NCBI RefSeq assembly: GCF_016863095.1
Contig: NZ_BOOF01000013.1
Location: forward strand, 186,001 to 250,000
Direction of reading: 5' to 3'
Length of the DNA stretch: 64,000 nt
Source: Microbispora siamensis
GTDB lineage: Bacteria; Actinomycetota; Actinomycetes; Streptosporangiales; Streptosporangiaceae
The translations under genes and the position numbers were made by a program. Of this stretch, positions 16,837-26,901 are shown in pieces. How positions within the stretch are numbered: the first letter of the stretch is position 1; the number at the start of each line of letters is the position of its first letter. Below the pieces are notes generated by a model that worked only from the letters and a program-made list of their open reading frames with translations, searched no databases and was not told the DNA's origin.

Positions 16837-18096
16837 TCAGCGCGCGGTGCCGGCCCTGCGCTTGGTCCACACGTCGAACGCCACCGCGGCGAGCAGCACC
16901 GCGCCTTTGACCAGCATGACCCGCTCACTGGGCGAGCCGATCAGCGACATGCCGTTGTTGATCACCGCCATGATCAGACCACCGGTGATCGCGCCGACCA
17001 CCTTGCCCACGCCGCCCTGCACGGCCGCGCCGCCGATGAAGGCCGCGGCGATCGCGTCCAGCTCGAAGCTGTTGCCCGCGGTGGGACCCGCCTGGTTGAG
17101 CCGTCCGGCGAAGATGACGCCGGCGATCGCGGACAGCACCCCCATGTTGACGAAGATCCAGAAGACCACCGACTTGACCTTGACGCCGGACATCACGGCC
17201 GCCTGCAGGTTTCCGCCGATCGCGTAGATCTGCCGCCCGAACACGGTGCGGTTGGCCATCAGCGAGTACGCCAGCACGAGCGCCGCCAGCAGCACGAGCA
17301 CCCACGGCAGGTTCTTGAAGCGGGCGAGCTGCACGACGAGGAAGAGGATCAGCGCGGCTCCGGCCGCCATCTTCAGCGCGAACAGCACCAGGGGGTCGAC
17401 CGCCTGGCCGTAGCCCTTGCGGGCGCTCCGCGTGCGCCACTGCGCGAGGACCATGCCGGCGATCGCGACGATGCCGACCAGCAGGCTGAACAGGTCGGCG
17501 CCCCCGAGCGGGCCGAGGCCGACGTTGCCCAGCCAGCCGTCGGTGAAGCCGTTGGCCAGCGTACGGACCTGGTCCGGGAACGGGCCGATGCCCTGGTTGC
17601 CCAGGACGGTGAGGGTCAGCGCCCGGAACAGCAACATGCCGGCCAGCGTGACGATGAACGCGGGGATGCCGAAGTACGCGATCCAGTACCCCTGCCAGGC
17701 CCCGATCAGCGCGCCTGCCACGAGCGTGATCAGCAGGGCCGCCGGCCAGGGCACGCCCATGTTCACCATGAGCACCGCGGCCAGCGCGCCGGTGACCGCG
17801 ACAACCGAGCCGACCGACAGGTCGATGTGCCCCGCGATGATGATCAGGATCATCCCGATCGCGAGGATCAGGATGTAGGAGTTCTGGACGATGATGTTGG
17901 AGATGTTCTGCGGCTGCAGCAGTGCGCCGTCGGTCAGCACCGAGAACAACACGATGATCAGCGCGAAGGCGATGTAGATGCCGCTGGAGCGCAGGTTGAG
18001 CGACAGCCCGCCGAGCGACACCCGGCCCGGCCGCCCCGGCGCTCCCCCGCCGCCCTTGGCGCCGACCTCCACGTCGGCGGGCGTGATGCTGCTCAT
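16837..18096 (-). CDS. gguB: Sugar ABC transporter permease, GguB/XylH-like
   Basis: A 419-residue inner-membrane subunit with about ten helices. It carries the sugar-permease signatures [21 protein letters not shown] and, later, AAFIGGAAVQGGVGKVVGAI. Its length and two-part architecture match MmsB/GguB/XylH permeases that pair with a single double-domain ATPase and a ChvE-type binding protein. It follows gguA by 5 bases. The likely cargo is L-arabinose or related aldoses given the downstream araBDA genes; that assignment is inference. Confidence 0.9.
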   Translation of the reverse strand: MSSITPADVEVGAKGGGGAPGRPGRVSLGGLSLNLRSSGIYIAFALIIVLFSVLTDGALLQPQNISNIIVQNSYILILAIGMILIIIAGHIDLSVGSVVAVTGALAAVLMVNMGVPWPAALLITLVAGALIGAWQGYWIAYFGIPAFIVTLAGMLLFRALTLTVLGNQGIGPFPDQVRTLANGFTDGWLGNVGLGPLGGADLFSLLVGIVAIAGMVLAQWRTRSARKGYGQAVDPLVLFALKMAAGAALILFLVVQLARFKNLPWVLVLLAALVLAYSLMANRTVFGRQIYAIGGNLQAAVMSGVKVKSVVFWIFVNMGVLSAIAGVIFAGRLNQAGPTAGNSFELDAIAAAFIGGAAVQGGVGKVVGAITGGLIMAVINNGMSLIGSPSERVMLVKGAVLLAAVAFDVWTKRRAGTAR

Positions 18097-18101
18097 GCGA
18101 G

Positions 18102-19631
18102 CTACTCCTGTCCCTTGGTCATGAGATACATGAGGCGTTCCTGCGTGGCCTCCTCGCGCGGCACCTCACCGGTGACGCGCCCCTCCGAGAGCGTGTAGAT
18201 GCGGTCGCAGAGACCGAGCAGCTCGGGCAGCTCGGACGAGATCACCAGCACGGCCTTGCCCTGCTCCGCGAGACGGTTGATGATCATGTATATCTCGTAC
18301 TTGGCGCCGACGTCGATGCCCCGGGTCGGCTCGTCGAGGATCAGCACGTCCGGCTCGGTCAGGATCCACTTGGAGAGCACGACCTTCTGCTGGTTGCCGC
18401 CGCTCAGCTTGCCGACGACGCTGTCGACGCCGGGCGCCTTGATGTTCATGCTCGCGCGGAACTGCTGGGCGACGCGGTATTCCTCGTACTCGTTGACCCA
18501 GCCCCGCCTCGACAGGCCCTTGAGCCAGGCCGCGCTGATGTTGCGCTTGATGTCGTCGATGAGGTTGAGGCCGTACCTCTTGCGGTCCTCGGTGGCGTAG
18601 GCGACGCCGTGCCTGATCGCGTCCTGCACGGTGCGGATCTCGATCGGCTCGCCGTTCTTGAAGATCCTTCCGGAGATGTGGACCCCGTACGTCCGCCCGA
18701 ACACGCTCATCGCCAGCTCGGTGCGGCCGGCGCCCATCAGCCCGGCCAGGCCCACGATCTCGCCACGGCGCAGCGTGAGCGAGGCACCGTCGACCACCTT
18801 CCGGCCGGGCTGGCTGGGGCTGTAGACCGTCCAGTCCTCGATGCGGAACGCCTCCTCGCCGATCGCCGGCGTGCGCGGCGGGAAGCGGTTGTCGAGGGCG
18901 CGGCCGACCATCCCGGAGATGATGCGGTCCTCGGTCACGGAGTCGGCGGCCATGTCCAGGGTCTCGATCGTGCGCCCGTCACGGAGGATCGTGACGGAGT
19001 CGGCGATCGCGGTCACCTCGTTGAGCTTGTGCGAGATGATCACGCACGTGATGCCCTCGTCCCTGAGCCCGCGCAGCAGGTCGAGCAGGTGGGCCGAGTC
19101 CTCGTCGTTGAGCGCCGCGGTCGGCTCGTCGAGGATGAGGAGCCTGACCTCCTTCGACAGCGCCTTGGCGATCTCCACGAGCTGCTGCTTGCCGACGCCG
19201 ATGTCGGCGACCGTCGTCGTCGGGTTCTCGCGCAGGCCGACCCGCTTCAGCAGCTCACCGGCCTCGTAGTTGGTGCGGTTCCAGTCGATGACGCCGCGCG
19301 TGGCCCGCTCGTTGCCGAGGTAGATGTTCTCCGCGATCGACAGCTGCGGGCACAGTGCCAGCTCCTGGTGGATGATGACGATGCCGGCGCGCTCGCTGTC
19401 GCGGATGCCGCCGAACTCGCAGCGCCTGCCCTCGAAGGTGATCTCGCCTTCGTACTGGCCGTGGGGATAGACCCCGGACAGCACCTTCATCAACGTCGAC
19501 TTGCCGGCGCCGTTCTCGCCGCAGATCGCGTGGATCTCACCGCGCCGGACCGCCAGGTTGACGTCCTGCAGGGCCTTCACCCCGGGGAATGTCTTGGTGA
19601 TCCCGCTCATCCGCAAGATGTGCTCGGTCAT
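18102..19631 (-). CDS. gguA: Sugar ABC transporter ATP-binding protein, GguA/MmsA-like
   Basis: A 509-residue tandem ABC ATPase. Domain 1 has the Walker [10 protein letters not shown], Walker [12 protein letters not shown] and [11 protein letters not shown] in the signature position. Domain 2 has a modified Walker A (GLMGAGRTE), signature LSGGNQQKV and [15 protein letters not shown]. Both features are typical of CUT2 monosaccharide importers. It lies between chvE and gguB. A 10-bp hairpin separates it from the binding-protein gene. Confidence 0.94.
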   Translation of the reverse strand: MTEHILRMSGITKTFPGVKALQDVNLAVRRGEIHAICGENGAGKSTLMKVLSGVYPHGQYEGEITFEGRRCEFGGIRDSERAGIVIIHQELALCPQLSIAENIYLGNERATRGVIDWNRTNYEAGELLKRVGLRENPTTTVADIGVGKQQLVEIAKALSKEVRLLILDEPTAALNDEDSAHLLDLLRGLRDEGITCVIISHKLNEVTAIADSVTILRDGRTIETLDMAADSVTEDRIISGMVGRALDNRFPPRTPAIGEEAFRIEDWTVYSPSQPGRKVVDGASLTLRRGEIVGLAGLMGAGRTELAMSVFGRTYGVHISGRIFKNGEPIEIRTVQDAIRHGVAYATEDRKRYGLNLIDDIKRNISAAWLKGLSRRGWVNEYEEYRVAQQFRASMNIKAPGVDSVVGKLSGGNQQKVVLSKWILTEPDVLILDEPTRGIDVGAKYEIYMIINRLAEQGKAVLVISSELPELLGLCDRIYTLSEGRVTGEVPREEATQERLMYLMTKGQE

Positions 19632-19649
19632 GTGCCCCCCGCTCAGGGA

Positions 19650-19675
19650 GGGCCCGGGGACTCCTCCCCGGGCCC
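19650..19675. terminator. Intercistronic hairpin after the ChvE-like gene
   Basis: GGGCCCGGGG-ACTCCT-CCCCGGGCCC, a perfect 10-bp stem 7 bases after the binding-protein stop and 18 bases before gguA. It probably limits read-through or protects the upstream mRNA so that binding protein exceeds transporter. Confidence 0.65.
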
Positions 19676-19681
19676 GGATCC

Positions 19682-20800
19682 CTACTTGAGCTGGTCCTCG
19701 GTGTAGTAGTTGCTGCCGATGAGGACTTCCTTGTAGTTGTCCTTGTCGACGATCACCGGGTCCAGCAGGTACGACGGAACGACCTTGTTGCCGTTGTTGT
19801 AGTCCGTGGTGTTGTTCACCTCGGGCTTCTGGCCCTTCAGCACCGCGTCGGCCATCTTCACGGTCTGCTCCGCGAGCTTGCGGGTGTCCTTGAAGATGGT
19901 GGAGTACTGCTCACCGGCGATGATCGACTTGACCGACGCCAGCTCGGCGTCCTGACCGGTCACGACCGGGTACGGCTGGCCGCTGGTGCCGTAGCCGGAG
20001 CTCTTGAGCGCCGACAGGATGCCGATGGACAGCCCGTCGTACGGCGAGAGCACGCCGTCGACCTTGGCGTCGCCGGTGTAGGTCTTGGTGAGGATGTCCT
20101 CCATGCGCTTCTGCGCCGTGGCGGGGTCCCACCGCAGGATGGCGGCCTGCTTGAAGTCGGTCTGGCCGCTCTTGACCTTCAGCGTGCCGTCGTCGATCTT
20201 CGGCTTGAGCACCGACATCGCGCCGTTCCAGAAGAAGGTGGCGTTGTTGTCGTCGGGCGAGCCGCCGAACAGCTCGACGTTGAACGGGCCCTTCTTGCCG
20301 CTGTCGACGCCGAGGCCCTTCAACAGCGAGGTCGCCTGCTGCACGCCGACCTTGAAGTTGTCGAAGGTGGCGTAGTAGTCGACGTTCGGGCTGTTGCGGA
20401 TGAGCCGGTCGTAGGCGATGACCGGGATCTTGTTGTCCGCGGCCTCCTGCAGCTGCGAGGTGAGCGCGGTGCCGTCGATCGAGGCGATGATCAGGAGCTT
20501 GGCGCCCTTGGTGATCTGGTTCTCGATCTGGTTGACCTGGGTGGGGATATCGTTCTCGGCGTACTGGAGGTCCACCTTGTAGCCGAGGGCCTCGAGCTGC
20601 TGCTTGACGTTGTCGCCGTCGTGGATCCAGCGCTCCGACGACTTGGTCGGCATGGTGACGCCGATCAGGGCCCCGGCGTTGCCGGCCGCGGAGGACGCGG
20701 ACGCCTCGACGTCCACCGTCTTCTGGCTGGAGCCGCAGGCCGTCATGGTCGCGGCGAGCGCGATGGCGGACACCACGCCCCCGATTCGTAGCAACCTCAT
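19682..20800 (-). CDS. chvE: Multiple sugar-binding lipoprotein, ChvE-like
   Basis: A 372-residue extracellular solute-binding lipoprotein of the CUT2 class. The signal peptide ends in the lipobox ATMTAC, lipidated at Cys about residue 22. The mature part shows the periplasmic-binding-protein type 1 fold with [19 protein letters not shown] and [20 protein letters not shown] 20800 was chosen over ATG 20806 because AAGGAG lies 6 bases upstream of it. The length and sequence resemble ChvE, which binds arabinose, xylose, galactose and glucose. Confidence 0.9.
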   Translation of the reverse strand: MRLLRIGGVVSAIALAATMTACGSSQKTVDVEASASSAAGNAGALIGVTMPTKSSERWIHDGDNVKQQLEALGYKVDLQYAENDIPTQVNQIENQITKGAKLLIIASIDGTALTSQLQEAADNKIPVIAYDRLIRNSPNVDYYATFDNFKVGVQQATSLLKGLGVDSGKKGPFNVELFGGSPDDNNATFFWNGAMSVLKPKIDDGTLKVKSGQTDFKQAAILRWDPATAQKRMEDILTKTYTGDAKVDGVLSPYDGLSIGILSALKSSGYGTSGQPYPVVTGQDAELASVKSIIAGEQYSTIFKDTRKLAEQTVKMADAVLKGQKPEVNNTTDYNNGNKVVPSYLLDPVIVDKDNYKEVLIGSNYYTEDQLK

Positions 20801-20873
20801 ATGCATCTCCTTGGTTGGGGGGTGGCCGCACAGCTGGATGCGGCCGATAGAAGGGATAGGACTTTTCCGCACA

Positions 20874-21875
20874 TCAAGGAGTTCGGCGGCGCGATCCCCC
20901 CGAGAACACGCGCTGCAGGAGGATGAAGACGAAGAGCAGCAGACCAATGAAGATCCTGGTCCACCACGAGCTGAGCGTGCCCTCGAAGCTGATGATCGTC
21001 TGGATCAGTCCCAGCACGAGCACGCCGAGCACGGTGCCGAGCAGGAAGCCGCTCCCGCCGGTCAGCAGCGTGCCGCCGATGACGACCGCGGCGATCGCGT
21101 CCAGCTCCATGCCCACGGCGCTGAGCCCGTAGCCCGACAGCGAGTAGAAGGCGAACAGCAGGCCGCCGAGGGCCGAGCAGAACCCGCTGATCGTGTAGAC
21201 CGCGATCTTCGTACGGGCCACCGGCAGACCCATGAGCAGGGCCGACTGCTCGCTGCCGCCGGTCGCGTAGACGTTGCGGCCGAGCCGGGTGTAGTGCAGC
21301 ACGTACGCCGCGATCAGCACGACCACCACCGCGATCACCGCGCTCGGGGAGACCGACAGGTCGCCGCCGAGGTTGATCCGCGTCTGGGCGATGTCGGTGA
21401 ACGTCTGGTTCTCGATCGGGATCGACTCGGTGCTGATCGTGTAGCACAGGCCGCGGGCGAGGAACATGCCGGCCAGCGTGACGATGAACGGCTGGATCTC
21501 GAAGTAGTGGATGATCGCGCCCATGGCCAGGCCCAGCACCGCGCCGATCACCAGCACCAGGGCCATGACCGCGTACGCCGGCCAGCCGTCCTTCAGCAGG
21601 CTGGCGCTCAGCATCGTGGCGAGCGCGACCACCGAGCCGACCGACAGGTCGATGCCGCCGGTGAGGATCACGAACGTCATGCCGACCGCGACGACCAGCA
21701 GGAAGGCGTTGTCGATGAAGACGTTGAGGATGATCTGCCCGGTGGCGAAGTTGTCGTAGCGGATGCCGCCCGCCACGAACATCGCCACGAACAGCCCCGC
21801 GGTCACCAGGACGGGGATGTACTTCGGCGGGACCGTACGCCGGCGGAGGTCCCGCAGGCCGGTGATGCTCGTCAT
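20874..21875 (-). CDS. yjfF: Sugar ABC transporter permease, YjfF-like
   Basis: A 333-residue permease of about nine helices with the CUT2 signature [19 protein letters not shown] and [23 protein letters not shown]. It is the second of two permeases in a YtfQRT-YjfF-type galactofuranose/arabinofuranose importer. The ATG overlaps the upstream permease stop by ATGA. A 73-base gap with a small hairpin (GGCCGCA/TGCGGCC) separates it from chvE. Confidence 0.9.
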   Translation of the reverse strand: MTSITGLRDLRRRTVPPKYIPVLVTAGLFVAMFVAGGIRYDNFATGQIILNVFIDNAFLLVVAVGMTFVILTGGIDLSVGSVVALATMLSASLLKDGWPAYAVMALVLVIGAVLGLAMGAIIHYFEIQPFIVTLAGMFLARGLCYTISTESIPIENQTFTDIAQTRINLGGDLSVSPSAVIAVVVVLIAAYVLHYTRLGRNVYATGGSEQSALLMGLPVARTKIAVYTISGFCSALGGLLFAFYSLSGYGLSAVGMELDAIAAVVIGGTLLTGGSGFLLGTVLGVLVLGLIQTIISFEGTLSSWWTRIFIGLLLFVFILLQRVFSGGSRRRTP

Positions 21876-22918
21876 GCCGAGACCCTCACCTTCTCTTCGG
21901 CCGCCGGGCGCGCCGCTATCGGGCGCCTGCGGCGGTGGAACACCTTCGCGCGGAAGGCCGGGGACTGGATCAGGCAGACGATCGTCACCACGAGCGCCTT
22001 GAACAGCAGCGTCGTCTCCGGCGGGACGCCGATCGAGTAGATCGTGGTGGTCAGCGTCTGGATGATGAGGGCGCCCAGCACGGTGCCGCTCAGCGAGAAG
22101 CGGCCGCCGGACAGCGGGGTGCCGCCGATGACGACGGCGAGGATCGCGTCCAGCTCGATCCACAGGCCGGCGTTGTTGCCGTCGGCGCTGGAGACGTTCG
22201 AGCTGATCATGAGTCCGGCGATGCCGGCGCACAGCCCGCAGAACGCGTACACCGTCATGAGCACGCCGCGGGCGCTGATGCCGGCCAGGCGGCTCGCCTC
22301 GGCGTTGCCGCCGACCGACTCGATGAGCAGGCCGAGCGCCAGGCGCCGGGTGAGGAACGCGGTGAGCGCGAGCACGACCGCCACGATGATGATCCCGAAC
22401 GGCAGCGTCAGCCAGTATCCGCCGCCGATCAGCTTGTACGGCGAGCTGTTGACGGTGGTGATCTGGCCGTCGGTGATGAGCTGGGCCAGGCCGCGCCCGG
22501 CGACCATCAGGATCAGCGTCGCGATGATCGGCTGGATGCCGATGCCCGCGACGAGGAAGCCGTTCCAGGCGCCGAGGACCACCGACAGCACCAGCGCGAG
22601 GCCCACGGCCCCGAGCACGCCGCCCACGGAGTTCTGGTCGGACAGGCCGCTGATGCGCAGGCAGGCCAGCGCACCGGCGATCGCCACGACCGAGCCGACC
22701 GACAGGTCGATGCCGCTGGTGGCGATGACCAGCGTCATGCCGAGCGACACCAGGATCAGTGGCGCGCCGAACCGGACGATGTCGATCAGGCTGCCGTAGA
22801 GGTGCCCCTCCTTCATCTGGATCTTGAAGAAGTTGTCCGTGAAGAAGAGGTTCAGCGCCAGCAGCGCGACCAGGATGACCAGGGGCCAGAACAGTCGGTG
22901 CTTCAGGATCCGGCTCAT
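21872..22918 (-). CDS. ytfT: Sugar ABC transporter permease, YtfT-like
   Basis: A 348-residue integral membrane permease with the same CUT2 signatures ([43 protein letters not shown]). It overlaps the ATPase gene upstream by 4 bases and the YjfF-like gene downstream by 4 bases, so the three are tightly coupled. The Escherichia YtfT/YjfF pair imports furanose sugars. That fits a cluster whose extracellular enzymes release L-arabinofuranose. Confidence 0.9.
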   Translation of the reverse strand: MSRILKHRLFWPLVILVALLALNLFFTDNFFKIQMKEGHLYGSLIDIVRFGAPLILVSLGMTLVIATSGIDLSVGSVVAIAGALACLRISGLSDQNSVGGVLGAVGLALVLSVVLGAWNGFLVAGIGIQPIIATLILMVAGRGLAQLITDGQITTVNSSPYKLIGGGYWLTLPFGIIIVAVVLALTAFLTRRLALGLLIESVGGNAEASRLAGISARGVLMTVYAFCGLCAGIAGLMISSNVSSADGNNAGLWIELDAILAVVIGGTPLSGGRFSLSGTVLGALIIQTLTTTIYSIGVPPETTLLFKALVVTIVCLIQSPAFRAKVFHRRRRPIAARPAAEEKVRVSA

Positions 22919-24426
22919 GATCGGGCTCCGCTCGCGATCGTCTCCGTCAGTGTGTCGGTGGTCAGGCGCTCGTCGTTGTCCAGTTCCGCGACGAGCCGAC
23001 GGTCGCGCAACACGCCGACCTTGTGGCTGAGCCGCAGCACCTCCTCCAGCTCGGCGGAGATGAACAGCACGGCCATCCCGCCGTCCGACAGCTCGGCGAC
23101 GAGACGCTGGATCTCGGCCTTGGCGCCGACGTCGATGCCGCGGGTGGGCTCGTCGAGGATGAGCAGGCGGGGCTCCAGGATGAGCCAGCGGGCCAGCAGC
23201 ACCTTCTGCTGGTTGCCGCCGCTGAGGTTCTTGATGAGCTGGTCGGGGTTGGCCGGGCGGATGTTCAGCGCGGCGATGTACTTTTCGACCAGTTCATCCT
23301 GCTTGCGCCGTGGGATCGGCCGGGTCCAGCCGCGGGCGGCCTGCAGGGCGAGGATGAGGTTCTCCCGGACCGTCAGGTCGGGGATCAGTCCCTCCGCCCG
23401 CCGGTTCTCCGAACAGAAGGCCAGCTTCCTGGAGACCGCGGATCGGGGCGTGCGCAGGTTGACCTGCTCGCCGCCGATCTTCAGCGATCCGGTGCCGGCG
23501 TGGTCGGCTCCGAACAGCAGCCGGGCGATCTCCGTACGGCCCGAGCCGAGCAGCCCGGCCAGGCCGACGACCTCGCCCTCGTGGATGGTGAGCGTGAACG
23601 GCTGGATGGCGCCGGTGCGGCCCAGTTGCTCGGCCTCCACCAGCGGGGCGCCCTCGCGGGCCGGCGGGCGCTCCTCCAGCTTCTCCAGGTCGGCGAGCTC
23701 GCGGCCGATCATCTTGCCGATCAGCTCGACCTGGCTCAGCTCGCTGGTGAGGTACTCCCCCACGAGCGTGCCGTTGCGCAGGACCGTCATCCGGTCGGAG
23801 ATCTCGTAGATCTGGTCGAGGAAGTGCGAGACGAACAGGATCGCGATGCCCTGCTCCTTGAGCCTGCGCATCACCCGGAAGAGCTGGGCGACCTCGCCCG
23901 CGTCGAGGCTGGAGGTGGGCTCGTCGAGGATGAGCACCTTCGCGTCGATGTCGACGGCCCGCGCGATCGCGACCATCTGCTGGATCGCCAGCGAGTACGA
24001 CGACAGGGGCGCCGACACGTCGAGGTCGAGGTCGAGCCGGGCGAGGATCTCCGCGGCCCTGCGGCGCATCGCCTTCCACTGGATGCGGCCGAGCCGGCGG
24101 GGCTCACGGCCGATGAAGATGTTCTCCGCCACCGACAGGTTCGCGCAGAGGTTGACCTCCTGGTAGACGGTGCTGATGCCCGCCTGCTGCGCGGCGAGGG
24201 GGCTGGAGAAGGCGACCGGCCGGCCCTCCAGCTCGATCTCGCCTGCGTCGATGTCGTAGACGCCGGTCAGCACCTTGATCAAGGTGGACTTGCCGGCGCC
24301 GTTCTCCCCCATCAGCGCGTGGACCTCGCCCGGAAGCAACCGGAAGTCGACGCCGTCCAGTGCCTTCACGCCGGGGAACTGCTTGCCGATCCCGCTCATC
24401 CGCAGGATCGGCGCGGGTGCGGCCAT
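22915..24426 (-). CDS. ytfR: Sugar ABC transporter ATP-binding protein, YtfR-like
   Basis: A 503-residue tandem ABC ATPase. Domain 1 has [23 protein letters not shown] and [12 protein letters not shown]. Domain 2 has the atypical [18 protein letters not shown] and [16 protein letters not shown]. The ATG at 24426 is chosen because it follows GAGAGGGGCG and begins the conserved ILRMSGIGKQFPGVKALDGV; in-frame codons further upstream translate non-coding repeats. It is preceded by a 274-base gap holding a hairpin and direct repeats. Confidence 0.92.
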   Translation of the reverse strand: MAAPAPILRMSGIGKQFPGVKALDGVDFRLLPGEVHALMGENGAGKSTLIKVLTGVYDIDAGEIELEGRPVAFSSPLAAQQAGISTVYQEVNLCANLSVAENIFIGREPRRLGRIQWKAMRRRAAEILARLDLDLDVSAPLSSYSLAIQQMVAIARAVDIDAKVLILDEPTSSLDAGEVAQLFRVMRRLKEQGIAILFVSHFLDQIYEISDRMTVLRNGTLVGEYLTSELSQVELIGKMIGRELADLEKLEERPPAREGAPLVEAEQLGRTGAIQPFTLTIHEGEVVGLAGLLGSGRTEIARLLFGADHAGTGSLKIGGEQVNLRTPRSAVSRKLAFCSENRRAEGLIPDLTVRENLILALQAARGWTRPIPRRKQDELVEKYIAALNIRPANPDQLIKNLSGGNQQKVLLARWLILEPRLLILDEPTRGIDVGAKAEIQRLVAELSDGGMAVLFISAELEEVLRLSHKVGVLRDRRLVAELDNDERLTTDTLTETIASGARS

Positions 24427-24440
24427 GCGGCGCCCCTCTC

Positions 24441-24640
24441 TGTGTCTCCCGCTCACCGTCGGAGCGCTTACTTCCGCCTGGTCGTGCCGGAGGCGCGCAA
24501 TGGAACGCCTCCCTCGTCGCTCGGGGGTCACTCGTTCCTCGCTCCCCACTCGCTCCTCAGTCCAGATCGGCGGCGCGCCCCTCCGGATCGCTCGTTGTCT
24601 CCCGCTCACCGTTGGAGCGCGCACTCCTCCGGATCGCTCG
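24441..24640. repeat. Short direct repeats in the ytfQ-ytfR gap
   Basis: A segment of about 25 bases containing GTCTCCCGCTCACCGT then GGAGCGC occurs at about 24442-24466 and again at about 24597-24620 with one change. CTCCGGATCGCTCG occurs at 24581-24594 and 24627-24640. The intervening sequence is rich in CTCGCTC-like units. No coding function is visible. Confidence 0.65.
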
Positions 24641-24665
24641 ATCCTCGTGTCTCGTCGTCATGGGC

Positions 24666-24691
24666 GGGCCGCCCCGCGGCGGGGGCGGCCC
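24666..24691. terminator. Intercistronic hairpin after the YtfQ-like gene
   Basis: GGGCCGCCCC-GCGGCG-GGGGCGGCCC, a perfect 10-bp stem 9 bases after the binding-protein stop. It occupies the same relative position as the hairpin after the ChvE-like gene. Confidence 0.7.
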
Positions 24692-24700
24692 GGAATCCGA

Positions 24701-25693
24701 TCAGTACTTGCGGTTGGGCAGGGCCTCCTTGGCCTGCTCCTGGGTGAAGGTGGTCTCCTCGGTGACCACCCGCTGGGGCACCTGCTCGCCCTTGACGACC
24801 TTCTTGGCGAGGTCCATGAGCTGGGTGCCGAGCAGCGGGGAGCACTCGACGATGAAGTTGATCTTGCCGTCGGCGAGGGCCTGCATGCCGTCGTGCACCG
24901 CGTCGACCGTGATGATCTTGATGTCCTTGCCCGGGACCTTGCCCGCGCCCTCGATCGCCTCAATGGCGCCGAGGCCCATGTCGTCGTTGTGCGCGTACAG
25001 CACGTCGATCTTGGGGTTGGACTTCAGGAAGGCCTCCATGACCTCCTTGCCCTTGGCGCGGGTGAAGTCGCCGCTCTGCGAAGCGATGATCTTGAACTTC
25101 GGGTCGGCGGAGATGACCTGCTGGAAGCCGGCCTTGCGGTCGTTGGCGGGCGCGGAGCCGGTGGTGCCCTCCAGCTGGACGATGTTCACGTCGTCCTTGC
25201 TGTCCTTGTACTGGTCGACCAGCCACTGACCGGCCTTCTTGCCCTCCTCGACGAAGTCGGAGCCGAGGAAGGTCTTGTACAGGCTGGTGTCCTTGGAATC
25301 CACGGCCCGGTCGGTGAGGATGACCGGGATCTTCGCGTTCTGCGCCTCCTTGAGGACGGTGTCCCAGCCCGACTCCACCACCGGCGAGAAGGCGATGACG
25401 TCGACCTTCTGCTGGATGTAGGAGCGGATGGCCTTGATCTGGTTCTCCTGCTTCTGCTGAGCGTCGGAGAACTTCAGCTCGATGCCGGCCGCCTTGGCGG
25501 ACTCCTGGATGTCCTTGGTGTTGGCGGTGCGCCAGCCGCTTTCCGCGCCGACCTGGGCGAAGCCCATCACGAGCTTTCCGTCGTCGGCGCCACCGCCGGA
25601 CGAACCACCGCTGCCGCCACTGCTGCTGCTGCAACCGGCCATCGTCAGGGCCGTGGCACCGGCCAGGATCAGTGCCGAGATCCTCTTCAACAC
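24701..25693 (-). CDS. ytfQ: Sugar-binding lipoprotein, YtfQ-like
   Basis: A 330-residue solute-binding lipoprotein. The lipobox is LTMAGC (Cys about residue 21), followed by a Ser/Gly linker. The mature sequence LVMGFAQVGAESGWRTANTK and NQIKAIRSYIQQKVDVIAFSP closely follow the YtfQ pattern for galactofuranose/arabinofuranose binding. The GTG start has AAAGGA 8 bases upstream. A perfect LacI operator lies 20 bases before the start. It is the first gene of the transporter operon after lacI. Confidence 0.92.
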   Translation of the reverse strand: MLKRISALILAGATALTMAGCSSSSGGSGGSSGGGADDGKLVMGFAQVGAESGWRTANTKDIQESAKAAGIELKFSDAQQKQENQIKAIRSYIQQKVDVIAFSPVVESGWDTVLKEAQNAKIPVILTDRAVDSKDTSLYKTFLGSDFVEEGKKAGQWLVDQYKDSKDDVNIVQLEGTTGSAPANDRKAGFQQVISADPKFKIIASQSGDFTRAKGKEVMEAFLKSNPKIDVLYAHNDDMGLGAIEAIEGAGKVPGKDIKIITVDAVHDGMQALADGKINFIVECSPLLGTQLMDLAKKVVKGEQVPQRVVTEETTFTQEQAKEALPNRKY

Positions 25694-25712
25694 TGTGGGG
25701 ATCCTTTCTAAC

Positions 25713-25726
25713 TGTTAGCGCTAACA
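25713..25726. promoter_or_regulatory. LacI-family operator before the ytfQ-like gene
   Basis: TGTTAGCGCTAACA is a perfect 14-base palindrome with the CG centre typical of LacI operators, between lacI and the transporter operon. Confidence 0.85.
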
Positions 25727-25766
25727 CCTACGGCACAGCGCTGGTCATCAATGTGTTTCCGTACGG

Positions 25767-26792
25767 CTAGCGCGCGGCGACGGCCGTGCTTCCCCTGAGC
25801 ACGAACTGGGGAGGCACGACGAGACGCTCATGGGGCAACGCCTCGCCCGACTCGATCTGCCGGAGCAGCACGTCGATGCTGCGCCTGCCTACGGCCCCGA
25901 AGTCCTGTCTGATGGTGGTGAGCGGCGGGGAGAAGAACTCCGACTCAGGGATGTCGTCGAAGCCCACGATGCTGATCTGCTCGGGGACTTTCACCCCCTC
26001 CTCCGTGAACGCGCGCAGGAGACCGAGCGCCATCTGGTCGTTGGCGACGAACACCGCGGTGACGTCGCCGGCCATGGCGGCGAGCTCCTTGCCGGCGTGG
26101 TAGCCCGATCGGGGGCTCCAGTCGCCGGTCAGCATGCCGGGGACGGGCCGCCCCGCGGCGGTCAGCACCGCGCGCCAGCCCTCGATCCGGCCCTCGGCCT
26201 CCAGCCAGTCCGCCGGGCCGCTGACATGCCAGACGGTCTCGTGCCCGAGGTCGAGCAGGTGCGAGGTCGCCAGCCTGGCGCCCTCGACCTGGTCGACGCT
26301 CACCACGGAGACCTCGCCCTGATGCCAGCCCTCGACGGCCACGGCGGGCATGCCCGCCGGCAGGTCGTCGAGCGCCCGGGCCGCCGACCGCTGCGGGGCG
26401 ACGACGACGATGCCGTCCACGCCCTGCTCGGCGAGGTAGCCGATCGCGTCGTTCACGCCGGCCCTGTCGATGGTCCGCAGGCTCACGATGCTCACGAAGT
26501 AGCCCGCGTCCCTCGCGGCCTGCTCGATTCCGTATACCGTGCTCGCCGGGCCGTACAGCGTCGTGTCGAAGCTGACCACGCCCAGCGTGCGCGAGTGCTT
26601 GGTGACCAGGGCCCGGGCGACGAGGTTGCGGCGGTAACCGAGCTGGTCGATGGCCCGCATGACCCGGGTGCGGGTCTCGGCGCGGACGTTCGGATGGTCG
26701 TTGAGCACCCGCGAGACCGTCTGGTGCGACACTCCGGCCAGCCTGGCCACGTCGGCCATGACGGGCGGGCGGCGGTCGACGTTGGGTCCCAC
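25767..26792 (-). CDS. LacI-family regulator of the arabinan/arabinose island
   Basis: A 341-residue repressor. The helix-turn-helix plus hinge (about residues 9-65) reads MADVARLAGVSHQTVSRVLN, and the periplasmic-binding-protein-like effector domain follows. GTG 26792 was chosen because AGAGGAG lies 6 bases upstream; in-frame codons up to 26849 would run through an operator. It is transcribed toward the importer genes and divergently from the GH51 gene, with operators on both sides. The second LacI protein at 30899-31951 is a paralogue (shared FDTTLYGPAST and GIEQAARD). The effector is probably arabinose or an arabino-oligosaccharide (inference). Confidence 0.92.
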   Translation of the reverse strand: MGPNVDRRPPVMADVARLAGVSHQTVSRVLNDHPNVRAETRTRVMRAIDQLGYRRNLVARALVTKHSRTLGVVSFDTTLYGPASTVYGIEQAARDAGYFVSIVSLRTIDRAGVNDAIGYLAEQGVDGIVVVAPQRSAARALDDLPAGMPAVAVEGWHQGEVSVVSVDQVEGARLATSHLLDLGHETVWHVSGPADWLEAEGRIEGWRAVLTAAGRPVPGMLTGDWSPRSGYHAGKELAAMAGDVTAVFVANDQMALGLLRAFTEEGVKVPEQISIVGFDDIPESEFFSPPLTTIRQDFGAVGRRSIDVLLRQIESGEALPHERLVVPPQFVLRGSTAVAAR

Positions 26793-26821
26793 TGGCGCTC
26801 CTCTCAACTGCTTGGGAAGAC

Positions 26822-26835
26822 TGTGAGCGTTAACA
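26822..26835. promoter_or_regulatory. LacI-family operator in the lacI leader
   Basis: TGTGAGCGTTAACA, two changes from the perfect palindrome at 25713, 29 bases before the lacI start. This suggests autoregulation. Confidence 0.65.
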
Positions 26836-26901
26836 CGACCCGCCGTCAAGGTGGTGGCCGGTTACGGTCCGGTCACACCGAAACATCGCGTTAACGTCCT
26901 A

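Noticed and set aside
26886-26899. A further LacI site around CGTTAACG
   Set aside because: Only the central eight bases fit; the TGTT...AACA ends are missing.
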